This document shows, one piece after another, positions 50,930-61,154 of a stretch of DNA of 64,000 nt. A model generated the notes under the pieces. That model ran no database searches. It saw only the letters and a program-made list of their open reading frames with translations, and was not told where the DNA came from. Origin of the DNA: Euglena gracilis (lineage: Eukaryota; Euglenida; Euglenophyceae; Euglenales). Every line of letters starts with the position of its first letter. Within the stretch, counting starts at the first letter, position 1. The position numbers and the translations under genes were made by a program. Location: assembly GCA_039621445.1 (NCBI GenBank), contig CP154954.1, positions 56,096,457 through 56,160,456 on the forward strand, given 5' to 3'.

Positions 50930-53560
50930 AAGATATGTGTTATGCGATTATCCGTTCAAAACTTTCAATTCCGAAGAAGAGATACCGCCTTCACGGTGGG
51001 TACATGATTGGGAATGGCATTAAAGGAAAACGGTTTTGTTGGTTAACCGTAATAAAGGAGCGTTGGTTTTGCGCTGAGTTGTGTGTGTTGTGTGTGCTTG
51101 CACCGGGTTTTCTGATGGATTTACGAGCACCCCTGCGTTCCCGTCCTCCTCCTGGGCTGTGCACCACATTTTATCATTCAGCGATGCAGGATGACAGTGG
51201 AGCCAGAAAAGCAGGGGAGGGTGAAGCGCGGTTGCCTGCGCTGCTGTCCAGAACAGAGGGAGTGGAAATGGTTCAACACCATTCTGGCCATATCACACCA
51301 TGCTGGCCGTATCACGTTCAAGCAATTCGAGAGGCTTGTGGCCAAAGTGAACTGAAGTAAGTATGCAGTGATCAAGTGCACTGTGTCCTGATTTCTCAGC
51401 ATCAAGTGCCCTGCTGTCGACACAACTGGGCCCTGCAAAAGTGAACACAATTTATCCCACCTGTTGACCCCAATTGAGAAAGGGCCTCGCCCTGAAAAGT
51501 TTTATTGTTGAAGCCAGAGCCAAGACAGGACGGAACTACTTTTGGAAGTTTTGTGTGAGAGAGTTTGCAGATGGATATTTGTGTACATAATGCATGGCAC
51601 GTCAGAACATTTCCAACACAGCTGCAAAGAATGAGCGGACACGTTGCGTTTTAATGTGCGTTTTTTTTTTGTGGATGGTCCTGTCAGGTCGAGGGTGGAA
51701 GCCTGGCAGCAAAACTTGCCATCGATATCCTCCTCGTGGATTTATGCCTGCAACAGGTGGTACAGGAAGAGTTTCAAAAACATATAAACAACAAGCAGAT
51801 GACATTCCAGGTGAGTGTCACGTCTTCTGATTACTCTTATCGTCAACCCTTTTCTCTCTTTCCCCCCTTTTTTTCTGCCTACGCTGAACGCGTCCAGGCG
51901 GTTTCCCGCCTGACTTTTTTGATCGCACAGCTGGTATGCAGGCAGGGCCAGCCACCGGATCCCACCGGATCCCACCGGGGATTTTTTAACCATTCGGCTG
52001 GTGGGTTCCCACCGGACCCCACCAGGTCCCACCGGACCCCACCGGATATTTTTTCCAGGCACGATTTTCCCTCTGGATTTATGGCCCCAAAGTCTCATGC
52101 TGCAAAGAGGGATACACAACAGTGAATTGACTTAATTACCACCTGGTCATTATGATTCGCGATGGCAAATATTTGGTGGCCACTGGGGTGGATGAAACCG
52201 ACGACCATCGGGTGAGCAATGAGTACATGATATCATGTGGTGATCCCACGTGGCGGCGGGGCAAAAGATACCGAGCACCTGGCTGGGCCCATTAACAGAG
52301 CCAAAAGGTGACTCATGTGGGACAAAAAACAGACGCCAAGGCCTTGACCCCGGGGGCCATGCATGTGGCTATGCTGTGCACCTGCTGCATGGAATATCCG
52401 GCCAAACCACCTTGTTCCATGTGTTCCCCCCCCCTCCCCCAAGGCAACCCACTGGAACCCTGCCGGATCCCCACCGGATCCCACCGGACCCCACCGGACC
52501 CCACCAGAGACCAAAAACCGGGGATGACTGTCCTTGCCTGCTGGTATGCACCATCCATCCCTCTCCATCATTTGTGTCTCGGCAAACCATCTCTGCATCC
52601 CACCTCATAATTGCAGGCCAAGCTTCAGTGTTCAAGGCAGGCAAGCCACCAGTTGGCTTCCACAGTGTGGACTCTGTATTTTCCTTCAGATGGGTAACTG
52701 CCTGCATCTTATCTTAACTGCTGCATTGTTTTTCAAATTAAGAATTAAGGAGTTTCTGTGAAGGCATCGTGGGCTTTGAGATCACATCGGATGCCAGGAT
52801 GCAAAATTTCAGAAACGTAAATTGTATTTCCTAGTTCTTGGGCTTTTTTTGGAGGTAACCATTTGCTTTACATGAGCCTTGGCAAAGGCAGGATAGCACT
52901 GGTGCACCTGCCCACATCGTCGGGGAGTTCTCTGGCCACCCGGGGGTACGGGAACACATCAGCCAAGCAGGGATCCCAGCAGGCACCGATATCTGGCCAA
53001 TATCGGTCTCGGCACAAGGCAGGGGTAGGGCTACTCCAACGATGGAGACCCTGCCTGGGGTATTCCCAAGAATTCTGGAGAAATTCCTTTGGTGACTGAC
53101 AGTTCAAACATTGGTGGATGTGGTGCATTTTTTTCAATCACATGGCCAGACAATCAGTACTTTTCACTGGCAATCATCCAGGCCAAATTCCAGAAAAGTA
53201 CAGGACAATTCGGACAAAAACTGATGGTATATGGTTGCTGATGGTGCCATCTTTGCCTTTTCCCTCCAGATAGATTCCCCGACACCAACTCACCACACAC
53301 TCAACACGTACACACACAACAGGCGGATTCCCTCATGCAAGCGATCAACTGTGTCTGTCATGGTAGGCGGTAACCCGCATAACGTGCTTTGTTTTCAGTT
53401 GACGGCGGCAATCCGCATATATGTTCATTCTACACAGATATCTGCCTTAACAACCTATTTTGTTGGCTCGCACAAAAACCTCCATTCTGTAACACCTCTT
53501 GTTTTATTTTTTAGGTGGTCATCCCCGCATACTTGTAATATTCATCCGTTTCTCTAAGGT
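50930..53560. other. Intron segment with foreign-looking coding fragments
   Basis: Exons 50404-50598 and 54041-54169 join in phase 0 into a continuous cyclase C-terminus, so all of this is intron. Yet it largely lacks the G/C homopolymers seen elsewhere. It holds several protein-like fragments: K-R-Y-R-L-H-G-G-Y-M-I-G-N-G-I-K (about 51000), E-W-K-W-F-N-T-I-L-A-I-S-H-H-A-G-R-I-T-F (51260), I-L-L-V-D-L-C-L-Q-Q-V-V-Q-E-E-F (51720), L-V-I-M-I-R-D-G-K-Y-L-V-A-T-G-V-D-E (52150) and V-F-K-A-G-K-P-P-V-G-F-H-S-V (52640). Some have good splice signals (GTAAGT at 51359, GTGAGT at 51811). A nested gene or decayed transposon gene is possible; no family was recognised. Confidence 0.4.
51950..52052. repeat. 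CCCACCGGATCCCACCGGA short tandem repeats
   Basis: Units CCCACCGGAYC repeat at 51953-51980 and 52007-52047, and again at 52462-52506. They bracket AT-richer sequence, so they may be the ends of one or two small elements. Confidence 0.55.
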
Positions 53561-54040
53561 CGTTGGTAACGTAAACCACGGAGGCACAGCCTCGTGTCAC
53601 ATTTGTTTAAAATCACCGTATTTTTTATTATAAAAAAAACCTTTTACAAACAGTTCAAACACACCCCTCCCCCAATCACACAATTTGCATGTAATTGGAA
53701 ATTGTTTGGGCAGATTATGTGGAAAACAACGTCCCGAAGGTTTAGTCCAAAGCTGCCATGCACATCTCTGAATCAGGGGGGGAAAGTGCCCTTATGGGGG
53801 GGGGGGTCGAAAACACTTAAAAACGTCAAAACTCGCAAAGAACGGTTGGGCAATTAGCACCGCCTAAGCCATTTCCTGTATACATTTTTTTGAGTTTTGT
53901 GCATTTTGTTTGTTCTTTCAAGTTTCTCACAGTTTTTGTCTCTCATTTGCAACAATTTTTGAGTTGCACACGTCGCTCCATTTTTTGAGAATATGTTCGT
54001 CACCCCTCGTCTTGCTTTCACCAATCTGTTGTTCCCACAG

Positions 54041-54169
54041 ATCAAGTACGGTTTCCGGTGCTCCCCGCGCTTGTGGTACCGGGACGTCCTCTTCTGGGAG
54101 CCGGTCGAAAAGCGCGGCGGGTGCAAGACGGACGACGAGTGGATGTACCAGATCCAGCCAGGGATGTGT
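54041..54169 (+). CDS. Receptor exon, end of cyclase domain (DEWMYQI motif)
   Basis: Acceptor GTTCCCACAG ends at 54040. The 43-codon frame reads I-K-Y-G-F-R-C-S-P-R-L-W-Y-R-D-V-L-F-W, then K-R-G-G-C-K-T-D-D-E-W-M-Y-Q-I. Together with the previous exon (A-M-Q-Q-E|I-K-Y-G-F) it forms the last strands of a class III cyclase domain, ending in an acidic-aromatic E-W-M-Y motif. The donor GTGAGT at 54170 is canonical, phase 0. Confidence 0.8.
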
Positions 54170-54342
54170 GTGAGTTCCGGGATGGAATGGAATAGAATGG
54201 ATCGCCCCCCCCCCATCCTGTTTGGTTGGGTCGTGTCACTCTTTTTTTTTCGGTCAAGTTTTCCTATCAGTGCCCACAGTGCCAAAGGAATTCTCCCTTG
54301 CGAAGTGTTATTGAGGTCTTCTCCCACCTTCCAGGTGGGGTT

Positions 54343-54577
54343 CAGGGTTTTTTTTTACAGCCTTGGATCCTGGGAGGAGTAGGGTGGGTGGTTCCGGCCG
54401 GGCCCCCCCCCCCCCCGGGGGGGGTCCCCCAGGGGGGGGTGAGATATGCTTTTCGGTGCCAAATTTTTTTGAAAGGTTCTATTTTTAAGCATTTTGCACG
54501 ATTTTTGGCCATTTTTTGGGAAAAGCTTGTGGGTCCCCCCAGGACCCCCCTCCCCCTCGGTCTTAAAAAAAACCCTG
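54343..54577. mobile_element. hAT-like MITE with 8-9 bp target duplication
   Basis: Ends CAGGGTTTTTTTTTAC and GGTCTTAAAAAAAACCCTG. GGTGGGGTT precedes it (54334-54342) and follows it (54578-54586). The core is 'gatatgcttttcggtgcc'. It fills half of the 450-bp intron between receptor exons 54041 and 54620, showing directly how these insertions enlarge introns. Confidence 0.9.
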
Positions 54578-54619
54578 GGTGGGGTTGGCTGAGCCCACCG
54601 CACACCACCGTGAATCCAG

Positions 54620-54712
54620 CGCATGGACCGGGACGACACGGCGCTGGACGTGGGCCGCGCCCTGCAGGAGGTGTTCCTGCTGGCCCGTGCCGGGGGCCGG
54701 GCCGACGCGAAG
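54620..54712 (+). CDS. Receptor exon, C-terminal helix
   Basis: After GAATCCAG (ending 54619) the 31-codon frame reads R-M-D-R-D-D-T-A-L-D-V-G-R-A-L-Q-E-V, then F-L-L-A-R-A-G-G-R-A-D-A-K, ending at donor GTGATG (54713). Phase 0 on both sides. It is probably a helical extension behind the cyclase domain. The role is unknown. Confidence 0.7.
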
Positions 54713-54769
54713 GTGATGATGGGCGGCTCTGAATCAGTGAATTGCCTCTTTTTTTGCGAGGATGGTTGA

Positions 54770-55110
54770 TAGGATCCGGTCTGGTTGGTCGGCCTAGGGG
54801 GGGGGGGGTGATAGGTGGGGGGGTTTAGGTCCCGGAATTGTTGGTGAAAATCCGACCCCCCAAAATGACCCTGAAACCCCCCAAAATGGCAATTTTGGCA
54901 AATTTGGTTAAAAAAATTGGCATTTTTGATGATGGTCGGCATCAAAATTTTGCCAAAAAATCAGTTTTTTGGGTGGTTTGCGGCGGAAAAATTTGTCCCT
55001 GGCAGTTTGTATTTTTCTTCCCCAAGGGGGGGGGGTTAAAGGATCTGGTTTGGTTGGTTGGCCCGAGGGGGGGTTTATAAGTGGGGGGGTGGGGCTTAAT
55101 CCTCGCCATT
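54770..55110. repeat. GGTTGGTCGGCCTAGGGGGG repeats
   Basis: 'aggatccggtctggttggtc..ggcc' at 54770-54830 and 'aggatctggtttggttggtt..ggcc' at 55038-55100 are direct copies flanking 'ccccaaaatg' phrases. Intronic. Confidence 0.55.
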
Positions 55111-55413
55111 TCTTGTGGACTCGGCAACTCTTCCAGGCTCTGGTTCATTCACAGGCATCCTTTTGCGCACCGTTGCGCCGTGCATCTGCTCTGTCTCCTG
55201 TTCTCTTCGCTTTCCCCCTGAAAATATTTACAATCTCTCAAGTCAGAACCTGCTGGCCAGACTGGACAAGTTGGACCACCAGGCACCTCGACAAGTGACA
55301 CGATTAATTGATTGAGATTTCCTTGGTTTCGTCCCATGCCCCTCTTCCAGGAGAGGGACAGAACCCCTGCCCCCCCCCCCCCCGGCCAGCCCTGCCCCCC
55401 GCCCACCGGCCAG

Positions 55414-55608
55414 CTCTTGGGTGTCCTCCAGCGCGAGGTCCGCCGCCTGCAGGACACGTACGCCGCAGACCTCTCCCCGCAGGACCTCGCCAGCCTGCGC
55501 CTCCTGCAGAGCCCAGGCCTCGCGGCACCGCAGCCCCCCCCCCACCATCAGAAGCCCCCCTTGCCTTCCCAGTGTTCTGCCTGGCCGGAGGCAAAGACAA
55601 AGGTTTGA
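55414..55608 (+). CDS. Receptor terminal exon with stop codon
   Basis: Acceptor CCCACCGGCCAG ends at 55413. The phase-0 frame reads L-L-G-V-L-Q-R-E-V-R-R-L-Q-D-T-Y-A-A-D-L, S-P-Q-D-L-A-S-L-R-L-L-Q, a Pro-rich stretch and A-K-T-K-V before TGA at 55606-55608. Heptad-like Leu spacing in the first half suggests a short coiled coil; the tail is disordered. No later exon in phase was recognised, so this is taken as the end of the receptor gene. Confidence 0.65.
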   Translation, partial: LLGVLQREVRRLQDTYAADLSPQDLASLRLLQSPGLAAPQPPPHHQKPPLPSQCSAWPEAKTKV

Positions 55609-55934
55609 TTTGAGGTCCCCCCCCGCCCGCCCTTTTAGTGAACCCTACCTGCGGCTGCAACATCTGCCCAATTTTTTTCTTTGGTTGGACTTTGGCCAGC
55701 AACGGCCTGCCACAGTTGGCCGCAGCTCCAACCGCGGATGTTCCCAAAAATAGTGTGATTGGGACCATGGCTGGCTGCGACCAGGGTGCCCAGACATGAA
55801 TTCCCATGGGATTTGTGGTTGCAATGTGTGCGCACAAATCGGCCCCCACAGAGCACCAGACCTCTAAGCCACCCAATTAGATGGGGAGGGCACCCTCACT
55901 CGGCGCTGGTTGGGCGGCTGTGCCCTGTAGAGGC

Positions 55935-55941
55935 CAATAAA
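55935..55941 (+). promoter_or_regulatory. Candidate polyadenylation signal AATAAA
   Basis: CAATAAAAC occurs about 330 nt after the putative stop codon, in sequence without G/C runs. Metazoan-type AATAAA is not universal in protists, so this is only suggestive. Confidence 0.3.
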
Positions 55942-57044
55942 ACGACGTTGGGTGGCAACGATTCACCTTTTTCAAGAGAACCTTGACAGTAACCTGGCCC
56001 AAATCCCACGAATAGCCTCATTTCCAGTTTGTCTAACGGTGGGGTGGAGCCGTGGCTGGCCATGGCTGGCGAGGCCGAAGGCAAGCCAACCACAGAAGTG
56101 AAACCATGTTTTGGTTGGAACAGGGGCCGGCTGCGGCTGGCCACAATCCAAGCAGTCTTGACAAGATGATTGCTTGAAAGACCGCAGCCAGCTGGCCGGC
56201 CGTGGCCAACCAAAGCGGATGCAACCCACCCCCCAACGCTTTCGGGTTGGGCGTCATTCAACCCCCCCTGGGCGTTTCACAAGACGCCCCTCGCCTCAGT
56301 CCAGCAGGCCGAGGCCTGCCAGCATGCACCGCCGCACTGCAGCGACGGGTTCCATGTGTCCGCCCTGTGAAACTTTCCTTCCTTCCAACTCCCTCCCCTG
56401 AATTTTGGGGAAGGTCTTCACCCTGTACAGCCGTGGCCAGCGCTTTGCAATGTGCTGCCTCGCAACCCCACCAACAGGAGGGAGAGAGGCAAATTAATGT
56501 CTTGCCATGGTTTTGGTACACCTGCTGAACCCCAGTGCGCGCAGTTTGAGCTGAGCCAATCCCCCCCAAGTAATAATGAAACCTGGTTTTGTGTTTCGCA
56601 GGCGACCCAGCCTGGCCCAGCGTTCTGGCCCGACCTGGCCCGGCTGTCTGGACCGGCTCGGCCCACCCGGCGGCCCGGCATCATTGTACCGTTTTCGAGA
56701 TATTTTTGGAAACATCGATTTTTTGACCCCCAAAACAACCCAAAATGGCCCCAAAAATGGGACAAATGTGGCCAAAAAACTCATGCTCCAATGCTCCATT
56801 GCATAACTCAGGCTCCACGTGGACTTTGGGAAAACAGCAAGGCATGGTCAAACAGGGCATTCTAGGTCGTCCGGACTTTTCCTTTGATTTTGCTTCATCT
56901 TTGAAATATTTCACCCCCCAAACCGCCCAAAAACACCCTGAAATGGCCGATTTGGGCAAAAAAAAACAACAGAACACAGACACACTGCTCCAGGGGTACA
57001 TTTTTTGTCTGACAAACACTTTCGGAGACAATGTACGTTTTTTC

Positions 57045-57208
57045 AATATATATGTATATATTACATAATATATTTATATATGTATATATTATAGAAATGA
57101 TATATAATATCATATAATATATATACATATATAAATTATACATTATACATATTACATATATACATATATTTGTATATGTATGCATATATATGTATGTATG
57201 TATATACA
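57045..57208. repeat. (TA)n/(CATA)n microsatellite
   Basis: TATATA, CATATA and GTATAT words for about 165 bp form the left flank of the palindromic element starting at 57209. Comparable tracts at 58503-58547 and 59033-59165 flank the next elements. Confidence 0.9.
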
Positions 57209-58502
57209 TATATGGCAGCGAGATCCTACTTGCCCCCCCCCCCCCGGGGCCGAGTAGAATCTCCAGGGGGGGGTCCAGGCTCCCGCGTCCGATCTTCGGG
57301 GAAATTTGGGGTTATTGTTGGGGATGGGGTTAGGGTTCCGACCGTATTCCCATCGGGTCTCCCTTTTTGAGAATTTAGGGAGAGGTTAGGCCGCACGGCG
57401 GACAAAATTCGGGGGAATTCCGGTCGAATTTGGGTATTTTGGGGGCCAACGGGGCGATTCCAAAATCTTCCCAACGGAATCCAATGTCTGGCCCAACTTT
57501 GGTTGGCCCCCCCCGGGGGAGGGGAAAGTACAGGTTGCCAACACAAAAAACATACCCCCCCTGACAGCACAAAAAACATACCCCCCCTTTTTTTTTTCAG
57601 TTTTTGTGGCAGCCATAACTTCGGCTGTGCACCATGTTGAGGTCTCGGACATACTCCATATTGTTGCCTGTGAAATACCCATCCAAAAATGTCTCTGTGC
57701 ATTTTCCTCGATTCCCCCTCCACCCCGAGTTATGGGCCCCTCAAAAGTGCTCCGCACACGACAAGCGAAAATTTTTGAAAAACATGGATTTTGGGCCGGG
57801 TTGGAATAATAAACAGCTCACCACTCGGGAACCCTAAGGAGTTGGGCTCTGGAACTTGGTGGGTCGGATTGGCCATGAAATAGGCTTCAAAAAATATCTA
57901 CATCAAAATTTGCCATCTCGACACCCAGAAAAAGTTATTTTATGGTTTTTTGGGGCCAGCTCCAAAAAAATTTAGCCGTTTTTGAGTGGGAAAACCTAAA
58001 AAAAACACATTTTTTAGGTTTTCCCAGACAGAAAGGGCTAAATTTTTTTGGAGCTGGCCCCAAAAACCATAAAATAACTTCCTCTGGGTGTCGAAATAGC
58101 AAATTTTGATGTAGATATTTTTTGAAGCCTATTTCATGGCCAATCCGACCCACCAAGTTCCAGAGCCCAACTCCTTAGGGTTCCCGAGTGGTGAGCTGTT
58201 TATTATTCCAACCCGGCCCAAAATCCATGTTTTTCAAAAATTTTCGCTTGTCGTGTGCGGAGCACTTTTGAGGGGCCCATAACTCGGGGTGGAGGGGGAA
58301 TCGAGGAAAATGCAGAGAGACATTTTTGGATGGGTATTTCACAGGCAACAATATGGAGTATGTCCGAGACCTCAACATGGTGCACAGCCGAAGTTATGGC
58401 TGCCACAAAAACTGAAAAAAAAGGGGGGGGGTATGTTTTTTGTGCTGTCAGGGGGGGTATGTTTTTTGTGTTGGCAACCTGTAGAATCTCGCTGCCATAT
58501 AT
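57209..58502. mobile_element. TATATGGCAGC TIR element containing a giant palindrome (B)
   Basis: The left end TATATGGCAGCGAGATCCTA and the right end (complement of TATATGGCAGCGAGATTCTA) are inverted repeats of about 22 bp. From 57240 to 57480 it carries family A sequence in reverse orientation ('ggggttattgttggggatgg', 'agagaggttaggccgc'-like words, TTAGGG near 57330). From 57531 to 58481 lies a palindrome. Both sides are TA-rich microsatellite. No convincing ORF; the 102-123 aa frames in the arms are mirror images of each other. Confidence 0.8.
57531..58481. repeat. 951-bp palindrome (arms about 470 bp)
   Basis: Left arm starting CAGGTTGCCAACACAAAAAA is the reverse complement of the right arm ending at 58481, followed inward by identical landmarks (CCATAACTTCGGCTGTGCAC, CCTCCACCCCGAGTTATGGG, GGGTCGGATTGGCCATGAAA). 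The axis is at about 58006, within AAAACCTAAAA..TTTTAGGTTTT, with only a few unpaired bases. The arms appear nearly identical over their whole length, so the structure is young or maintained by gene conversion. Confidence 0.9.
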
Positions 58503-58544
58503 ATAATATATATACATATACATACATATACATATATACATACA

Positions 58545-59032
58545 TATATGCGGCAGCCCCCAACTATAGGGCCCCCCAGGGGGGGGGGTCCCTATAGTTG
58601 GGAGAGGGGGTCAAAATATATTTTTTGCGTTAATGATGGAATATGGTTGGTTATGATGGAATATGGTTAGATGGTGGGCATCTCCCACGTCCGACCTTTC
58701 CCGCGTTTCGGTCCCGCGGGGCCCGGAACGGCGCCGGATCCGGGCAAAATCGGTCGGATCCGGGGAGATTCGGCACTTAATTTTAGGAATAGAGTTAGGG
58801 TTGGGATTGGCACGCCGAATGTTGGCACTTTTTGGGAGGGTTTAGATTTAGGGTTAGGGTTAGGGTTAGGCCCAACTTGTGGACGGGTGTTTGGTGTACA
58901 AGTTAGGCCTAACCCTAACCCTAAGTCGCGCACCTAACCCCTATTTCATCATTAGCGCAAAAAAACTTTTACCGCCCCCCTCCCAACTTTAGGGACCCCC
59001 CTGGGGACCCTACAGCTGGGGGCTGCCATACA
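58545..59032. mobile_element. GGCAGCCCCCAACTATAGGG TIR element (C)
   Basis: The left 58547-58637 (GGCAGCCCCCAACTATAGG..GGGTCCCTATAGTTGGGAG..GCGTTAATGATGG) pairs with the right 58948-59032 (CATCATTAGCG..CCCAACTTTAGGGACCCCCC..GGGGGCTGCCATA). The inverted repeats are about 85-90 bp, and each contains its own smaller inverted repeat. The interior matches element A: GGCGCCGGATCCGG, TCGGATCCGGGGAGATTCGG, TTAGGGTTAGGG, CCTAACCCTAACCC. TA-rich microsatellites lie on both sides. Confidence 0.8.
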
Positions 59033-59289
59033 TGCATATATTGTGTATATATATACATATATATGCATATATATACATATATATGCATATATATACATAT
59101 ATATATACATATACATATACATATATATGTATATATATAGAAATATATATATGTATGTATGTATGTTTCGCCAGCGGGATCCGGTCGCTCGCGATTGAAA
59201 AAAAATTCTGGGTCCGGGGTCATGATGATAATCTGCCGTTTTCATTACCTACCCAGACTGGGGGGGGAGGGGTTGGACCCCTGTGCCCT

Positions 59290-59760
59290 GGTAGTAAGCT
59301 TTGCTTTTACTCTAAAGAGATAGGGAGAAGAGCAGGGAGGATTTATGGACTCGAACAAGTCTGAAAGGAGTGAAACAGAAAATAAAAGAATAATACCACC
59401 TGTGGGGAGAGAGAGGGAACCCATTAGGACATCCTAATAGGATCTGCTCTCATATTACTTCCGCATTGGAAGATCAGAGATACACAGTGCTATCAAACGC
59501 ATTTCTGGGTTCCAGGGCACTGCAAAGAAGGACCTGGTATGGGGTGGTGTTCACAACTGTCCGGAGCACGGCGGGGGGCTGGAAAAAAACATGGTGTTTC
59601 TGACCCTCGACAAATAGGCATCCTGGCGCAACCGCTTAACTCTCAGGTATGCCTAGAGGCACTGTTCGAGATCTTGCTGGGTGGAATAGCTATCACCCGA
59701 TCGACTCTGCTCAAAAAGGTGTTCACTCAGCAACCCCCCTTATTCGGATAATAATGGACC
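59290..59760. other. Complex unique segment without repeats or recognised genes
   Basis: Unlike its surroundings, this stretch has no G/C runs apart from one short one. It holds a short hairpin ATTAGGA-CAT-CCTAAT at about 59433, and words such as 'gagaagagcagggaggattt' and 'gatcttgctgggtggaatag'. I saw no coding frame and no RNA family that I can name. It could be a non-coding RNA or untranslated region. Confidence 0.25.
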
Positions 59761-60293
59761 GGGGGTATTATTTAGGGTTAACCAGAAGTTTTATTTCCAC
59801 CCAAGTACATAGGAAAAAAAGTTGCAAGTCCACCGCCCCCCCAGGTATTTGATCTTTTGCAAAGGCCATGTTCCCAGAAAGCAATTTTTATTGTGTATTT
59901 CTATGAAATATTTTTTGAAATTGTCGACATTTTGGCAAATCCGAAGTTGATCTTTTGGAGTTTTTGTTGATTTTTATACAAATGCCTCCATTTGACCAGC
60001 ACAAAAAGGAAGGAAATTCCTTTTTCCGATATGAAAGGCCGGAGTTTTTGAGTCATTACATAACCCCCTCCCTGGTGCTTGTCGATTTGTCAGTATAAAA
60101 TAAGCAACAGGCCCCGGTGCTTGCTGATGTTTTACGTTGCTGTGACAGGGGCAGGGATATTGCTCAGGAAATGCGCACATGATAAACACATTTGTTGCTG
60201 TTTCTGCTTTTTTTTGCAAACCACCATAGAAAGAACGTCATGGCCAATATTATTTCATTATTCCGCTGCTCCTGATTAATTGGAGCACTTTCT

Positions 60294-60614
60294 TTGCTTT
60301 TGGGTGAAAAAAATTTTCTGGTAAAGTTGTGGAGCTGTGGGACGTGGCAGGTTCTTGGGCACGACAGTCAGACAGCACAGCAGAGGATACCACATCAGGG
60401 AATAGGTGTGGTAACCTTTCTTCGAGGACCCTTTCCTTCAGTGTACATGTTTGTACATGCAGTCCATCACTCCCTTCTTGTTCTTTTGATGTCCACTGGC
60501 AACGATACAATGCTCTCCTTTAATTTCACGATACGCCGCATTTTGTCGATGTTTGATGCACTCTTCAGTCTCCATGCCGTTCTATGGGCGACGCTTCTGG
60601 AGGTGTTCCTATGA
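60294..60614 (+). CDS. Uncharacterised ORF, 106 residues
   Basis: The frame reads T-F-L-R-G-P-F-P-S-V-Y-M-F-V-H-A-V-H-H, then N-F-T-I-R-R-I-L-S-M-F-D-A-L-F-S-L and ends at TGA (60612-60614). An overlapping frame contains V-V-E-L-W-D-V-A-G, but nothing else of a small-GTPase fold. No family recognised; probably not a gene, or a single exon of one. Confidence 0.2.
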   Translation: MLLGEKNFLVKLWSCGTWQVLGHDSQTAQQRIPHQGIGVVTFLRGPFPSVYMFVHAVHHSLLVLLMSTGNDTMLSFNFTIRRILSMFDALFSLHAVLWATLLEVFL

Positions 60615-61154
60615 GCAGGGATTTCATTTCATATCCACCCCCCCCCCAAATGGAAAAGGCTTACCATCAGTATTTTTGGTGAGGGTTTGGGTGGACCATC
60701 CTCAAAATGGCGAGAAGGAACTTCTTATTTTTGCATTTTGGGCTGCTCGTATTGCGCCAGCTGATTCTTTGTTGTCACAGGGGACCACACATTGGGGTGA
60801 TGGGATTCCAGGGCGATGGCCCTCCCCCCCCTGACCCCCCCCATTGTCAGGTTCCTGACTGGACATTTTGTAAGGAGTAAACACAGAAGAGAGTCAGCAA
60901 AAGTACAAGCAGTTAAATGATCAAACAACCGAATTGAGATAAAAACAGAGATGGACAAATTATTCCCAAAGAAATGAATAAAGAGCAGCACAATCAGCAT
61001 CAGCAGCAGCAATAGTATGGCTCTGTATAAAATGTGTGCAGTGCCTGCCCTCACTCTGTTGCTCCCCCGCATTGTGATGATACATGATATTCCCTGCCAG
61101 TCGGCAAGCCTCATGATTTGGTTGTGCAATTTTTCTGTAGTCTCTGAAATGATT

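Noticed and set aside
56580-56760. GC-rich stretch after TTTCGCAG reading P-G-P-A-F-W-P-D-L-A-R-L-S-G-P as an exon
   Set aside because: The GGCCCGGC-type composition and following 'ccccaaaacaacccaaaatgg' phrases match intron repeats such as 34690-34760; no family similarity.
57620-58560. Paired ORFs of 67-123 residues in the palindrome (A-A-I-T-S-A-V-H-H-V-E-V-S-D)
   Set aside because: The same protein appears on opposite strands because the arms are mirror copies; no motif, no conservation outside the palindrome was visible.
59665-59700. GTTCGAGATCT resembling a tRNA or SINE B box
   Set aside because: No A box at a suitable distance upstream and no cloverleaf could be drawn; no tRNA or rRNA gene was found anywhere in the window.
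60329-60400. V-V-E-L-W-D-V-A-G, like the G3 region of Rab-like small GTPases
   Set aside because: No P-loop, N-K-x-D or other GTPase motif nearby in any frame, and the same bases are open in a different frame.
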